Under the pieces are notes generated by a model. The model did no database searches, was not told where the DNA came from, and saw only the letters and a program-made list of their open reading frames with translations. A program made the position numbers and the translations under genes. This document shows, in pieces, positions 43,017 to 45,439 of a stretch of 45,439 nt of DNA (the first letter of the stretch is position 1; each line of letters starts with the position of its first letter). This DNA is from an uncultured Clostridium sp. (GTDB lineage Bacteria > Bacillota > Clostridia > TANB77 > CAG-508), in contig CANSOY010000008.1 in NCBI GenBank assembly GCA_947648765.1, positions 1 to 45,439 of the forward strand. The letters run 5' to 3'.

Positions 43017-44395
43017 TTCTTCCCTCCTTTAACTCAAAAGATACGGTAGTTCCTTCTCCCTCGATACTGTCAATTTTTAATTCGGTATGGTGTAAGAGCA
43101 GAATTCGTTTCACTAAAGAGAGCCCTATCCCACTTCCGCCATTGTTTCTGCTTCTTGATTTATCCACCATATAAAAGTCCTCGGTTACTCTTGCTATTTG
43201 CTCTTTTGGAATTCCCCTACCATGGTCTATTACCTCTATTTTATAGCCATCTTTCTGTTTCTTTCCTACCACTTGTATTCTGTTATCTTTTGGTTCTGCT
43301 TTTTCTGCATTTTCAATTAAGTTGCGAAGCACCACCTCTAACAATTCTCGGTCTCCGTTTTAAGACGGTCTCATCCATGGCAAATTCTAATTTTGCTGTT
43401 ATCCCCTGGTTTTGTGCTTGCTTTTGAATGCTTTTGATAAGTTCTGATGTAGAAATATCTTGCCAGCAAATTCCCTTTTCGGATAAAGCCATTAATTCCA
43501 TTAGTTTAAAGGATAAATTTTCTAATCGTTTCGCTTCTTGATAAATCGTGTTAATTGCCTTTTTCGATACGTTTTCCTCATATTGGCGTAAACGCAATAA
43601 ATCTGCATATCCAACAATTGCTGTCATCGGCGTTTTTAACTCATGCGTAAAACCAGTGATAAAATCATCCTTTTGCTTCATTTTACTTTCAATTTCTTCT
43701 GCCATTCGGTTGAAACTAATGGCTAATTCTTCGATTTCGTCTTTGCTTCGTATATCTACCCTTTGTTCAAATTTTCCATCTGCAATCTGTTTTGCAGTTT
43801 GGTTTAAGATTTTGATTGGCTTTGTTAAGTATCTTGCAAAAACACCAATAACAACAGCAGAAATGGCAATCATAATGACATCTGTCACCAAGATTTGTTG
43901 ATTTTGTCGATCTCTTTCTTCATAAATGTCTTGGATATTATACGCATTGATAATATAGATTACCTTCCCATTGATGGTCCAATAAGAAGAAAAGAATAGA
44001 TAATGGTTATCTTGCATTTGGCGAATCCAGTAATGTTCCTCTTCTGTCAGCATTTTACTAAAATCCAACTGTTCAATCCATTCCATATTGGATATCACTT
44101 TATCCGAGTCTGGGATATAGAAAGCAACGAGTTCTGAATTGGCGTCTAAGTGTGTATATAAGGATTGGATACATTCTGTCATTTTATCCTCTGTTACTTC
44201 TTCTCCTCTTCGTATCGTTTCAACTAAATTGTTCTCTAAGATATATTTTTCTAGTGCATGTTGATTATTCCCTTGCTTGCTAGCATTGTCAATTGAATGG
44301 CTAAAATTACTTTTTACCATATATAACCTGCTAAAGGATAGGATTATCGATATGGTTGCCACAATGAACAAGACCATCTTTTTCCAAAATTGCAT
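43006..44395 (-). pseudogene. Sensor histidine kinase, +1 frameshifted before the ATPase domain
   Basis: ~462 residues. N-terminal membrane segment, extracellular sensor (~30-165), second membrane segment (ITDVIMIAISAVVIGVFARY), HAMP (KPIKILNQTAKQIADGKFEQ), HisKA with FTHELKTPMTAIVGYADLLR (phospho-acceptor His), then the frame breaks near 43360. Resuming in the other frame is LLEVVLRNLIENAEKA, DHGRGIPKEQ and GGSGIGLSLVKR. One extra base (ACGG for ACG at the K-R-D-R-E-L site) explains it, and the span 1390 nt = 3x463+1 fits. Either inactive or a sequence error. Co-directional with the regulator, 2 bp after it. Confidence 0.85.
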
Positions 44396-44396
44396 A

Positions 44397-45053
44397 TTAC
44401 ACCTCTAATTTGTATCCGATTTTATAAATGGTTTTAATTTTGTCTTTCCACCCTAGTTTCTTTCGCAAACGTTGAACGTGTAGGTCCAAAGTTCTGGTTT
44501 CAAATTCTAGGTCCTCTCCCCATATTTTTTCATAAATGGTTTCTTTATATAACGCAAAGTTTTTGTTTTGGACGAATAATAGCAATAGGTCAAATTCCTT
44601 TGGGGTAAGTAACACTTCTTTTCCATCTTTTTTAACTTTTCTTGCTTCTAGGTTGATTTCTACATCTCCAATTTCTTGTACTTCTTTTCCTTTGTGATAT
44701 CTTCGCAAGACTGTTTCTACTCGTGCCACTAATTCTCCCATTTCAAAAGGTTTGGTGATATAATCGTCTGCACCCTTTTTTAGTCCTTTAATTTTATCAT
44801 TGGTACTGCTTCTAGCAGTAATAAAGATGGTTGGCATGTCAGATACTTGCTTAATGTATTCTAGTAATTCATATCCATCTATTTTTGGCAGCATAATATC
44901 TAATAAGACTAAATCAAAGGCTTCCTGTTCCAAGAAGGCAATCCCTTCTTCTCCATCTTTTGCGACTTTTAAGCGATAGCCTTGCATTTCAAGTTCTAAT
45001 TTAATCAAGTCAGCGATTGCTGGTTCATCTTCAATTACTAAAATTTTATTCAT
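44397..45053 (-). CDS. OmpR/PhoB family response regulator
   Basis: 218 residues from ATG 45053 (AGGAAG 7 bp upstream); an in-frame ATG at 45095 lies across the promoter and is not used in my view. Receiver domain: KILVIEDEPAIADLIKLELE (acid pocket), LVLLDIMLPKIDGYELLEYI (phospho-Asp), ITARSST and KGADDYITKPFEMGEL (Lys). C-terminal winged helix: ILLTPKEFDLLLLFVQNK and TRTLDLHVQRLRKKLG. Should bind direct repeats; a GATACA pair lies in its own promoter region. Pairs with the kinase next to it. Confidence 0.96.
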   Translation of the reverse strand: MNKILVIEDEPAIADLIKLELEMQGYRLKVAKDGEEGIAFLEQEAFDLVLLDIMLPKIDGYELLEYIKQVSDMPTIFITARSSTNDKIKGLKKGADDYITKPFEMGELVARVETVLRRYHKGKEVQEIGDVEINLEARKVKKDGKEVLLTPKEFDLLLLFVQNKNFALYKETIYEKIWGEDLEFETRTLDLHVQRLRKKLGWKDKIKTIYKIGYKLEV

Positions 45054-45096
45054 TTCCAATCTTCCTTTTCTTTTTGGAATTGTTATATGACACAAA

Positions 45097-45113
45097 TGTA
45101 TCTAATTTGTATC
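45097..45113 (-). promoter_or_regulatory. Direct repeat, candidate response-regulator box
   Basis: GATACA occurs twice on the minus strand (45113-45108 and 45102-45097), 11 bp apart, ~50 bp upstream of the regulator ATG. One-turn spacing is what OmpR-family dimers bind, so autoregulation is likely. Confidence 0.5.
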
Positions 45114-45155
45114 CAAAAGAAAAAGGATAGAAAACAAATTTGCTTCCATCCTTTT
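45113..45155 (-). terminator. Terminator of RNase P RNA
   Basis: AAAAGGAT and ATCCTTTT (45155-45148 and 45128-45121) close a long stem that includes CAAATTTG, followed by TCTTTT on the minus strand. It separates rnpB from the two-component operon. Confidence 0.7.
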
Positions 45156-45165
45156 GTTTTTTATT

Positions 45166-45439
45166 TAGAAGTAAGTCGATAAGCCGGGTTCTGTCATTGA
45201 ATAGTCATTTATCTAGTCCACATATTGCTATATGGCTCAAGCCACCAAGTTAAGAAGATGTCGAGCAGACTTAGCCTTCTTGTTTCGGTGTTGCTCCAGA
45301 TGGGGTTTACACAGTCCCAGTATGTCACCATACCAGCGGTGAGCTCTTACCTCACCTTTTCACCCTTACCTTTACAGGCGGTTCTTTTCTGTTGCACTTT
45401 CCTTAAGGTTTCCCTCACTGGACGTTATCCAGCATCCTT
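45166..45439 (-). ncRNA. rnpB: RNase P RNA component (5' end beyond window)
   Basis: The conserved 3' end of bacterial RNase P RNA reads ACAGAACCCGGCTTAT on the minus strand at 45194-45179, and further in (about 45379-45402) comes the conserved AAAGTGCAACAGAAAAGAAC region, with AGGTGAGGTAAGAGCTCACC between them. Catalytic RNA that matures tRNA 5' ends. Only the 3' ~270 nt are in the window; no coding potential. Confidence 0.93.

Overview
The window comes from a low-GC Gram-positive bacterium (Bacillota, most likely an uncultured Clostridia-type gut organism). This is inferred from the very AT-rich DNA, strong AGGAG-type ribosome binding sites, consensus sigma-A promoters, a dockerin-bearing surface protein, an LCP-family wall ligase, an ammonia-type NadE and a pta-ackA pair. 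Almost everything lies on the minus strand; only a DUF1980-like gene and an RluA-type pseudouridine synthase are on the plus strand.

Layout. (1) 1-5079: a 1645-residue secreted dockerin protein (NPCBM, transglutaminase-like core, F5/8-type domain, six Ig-like repeats) and the first 42 codons of another secreted protein just downstream. (2) 5314-7832: a three-gene operon with its own promoter (HAD phosphatase, glycerol-1-phosphate dehydrogenase-like enzyme, LicC-like nucleotidyltransferase), which looks like a CDP-glycerol type precursor pathway. It sits next to a LicD-type phosphotransferase and a frameshifted Wzx flippase (7971-10253). (3) 10357-17017: housekeeping block with secA, a DUF1980-like protein, yjbR-nadD-nadE and a Fic protein, sprinkled with copies of one palindrome. 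(4) 17147-37810: a ~20.7-kb polysaccharide operon read leftward from one consensus promoter at 37.87-37.90 kb. It runs from an EpsC/CapD-type dehydratase and a PglC-like initiating transferase, through capE/capF/capG-type UDP-L-FucNAc genes, many glycosyltransferases, an acetyltransferase and a Wzy-like polymerase, to an LCP ligase. (5) 38038-40682: pta-ackA-gtrA. (6) 40825-45439: rluA, an 84-codon orphan gene with its own promoter, a two-component system with a membrane partner, and the 3' part of RNase P RNA.

How it works together. The polysaccharide genes describe a Wzx/Wzy-type pathway. EpsC plus an SDR would make the first sugar, the PglC-like enzyme loads it on lipid, CapE-CapF-CapG make UDP-L-FucNAc, GTs extend the unit, LicD may add glycerol phosphate, Wzx/Wzy flip and polymerise, and LCP attaches the polymer to the wall.

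The most striking result is that five of the polysaccharide genes carry visible lesions, each of a different kind: a G6 tract frameshift in the Rossmann motif of epsC, a 111-bp insertion flanked by a 12-bp repeat in capG, an out-of-frame deletion in one GT, in-frame stops in another GT, and a +1 shift in wzx. The histidine kinase is also frameshifted. Either the polymer is switched off or decaying in this strain, or some +1 events are assembly errors; reads are needed to tell. Other items of interest are the dispersed TCCGCTATAGCGGA palindrome (seven copies), the hairpin-bearing tandem repeat behind fic, and a PHP plus degenerate-HD gene pair embedded between capE and capF. I see no complete insertion sequence, prophage, CRISPR array, tRNA gene or replication origin.
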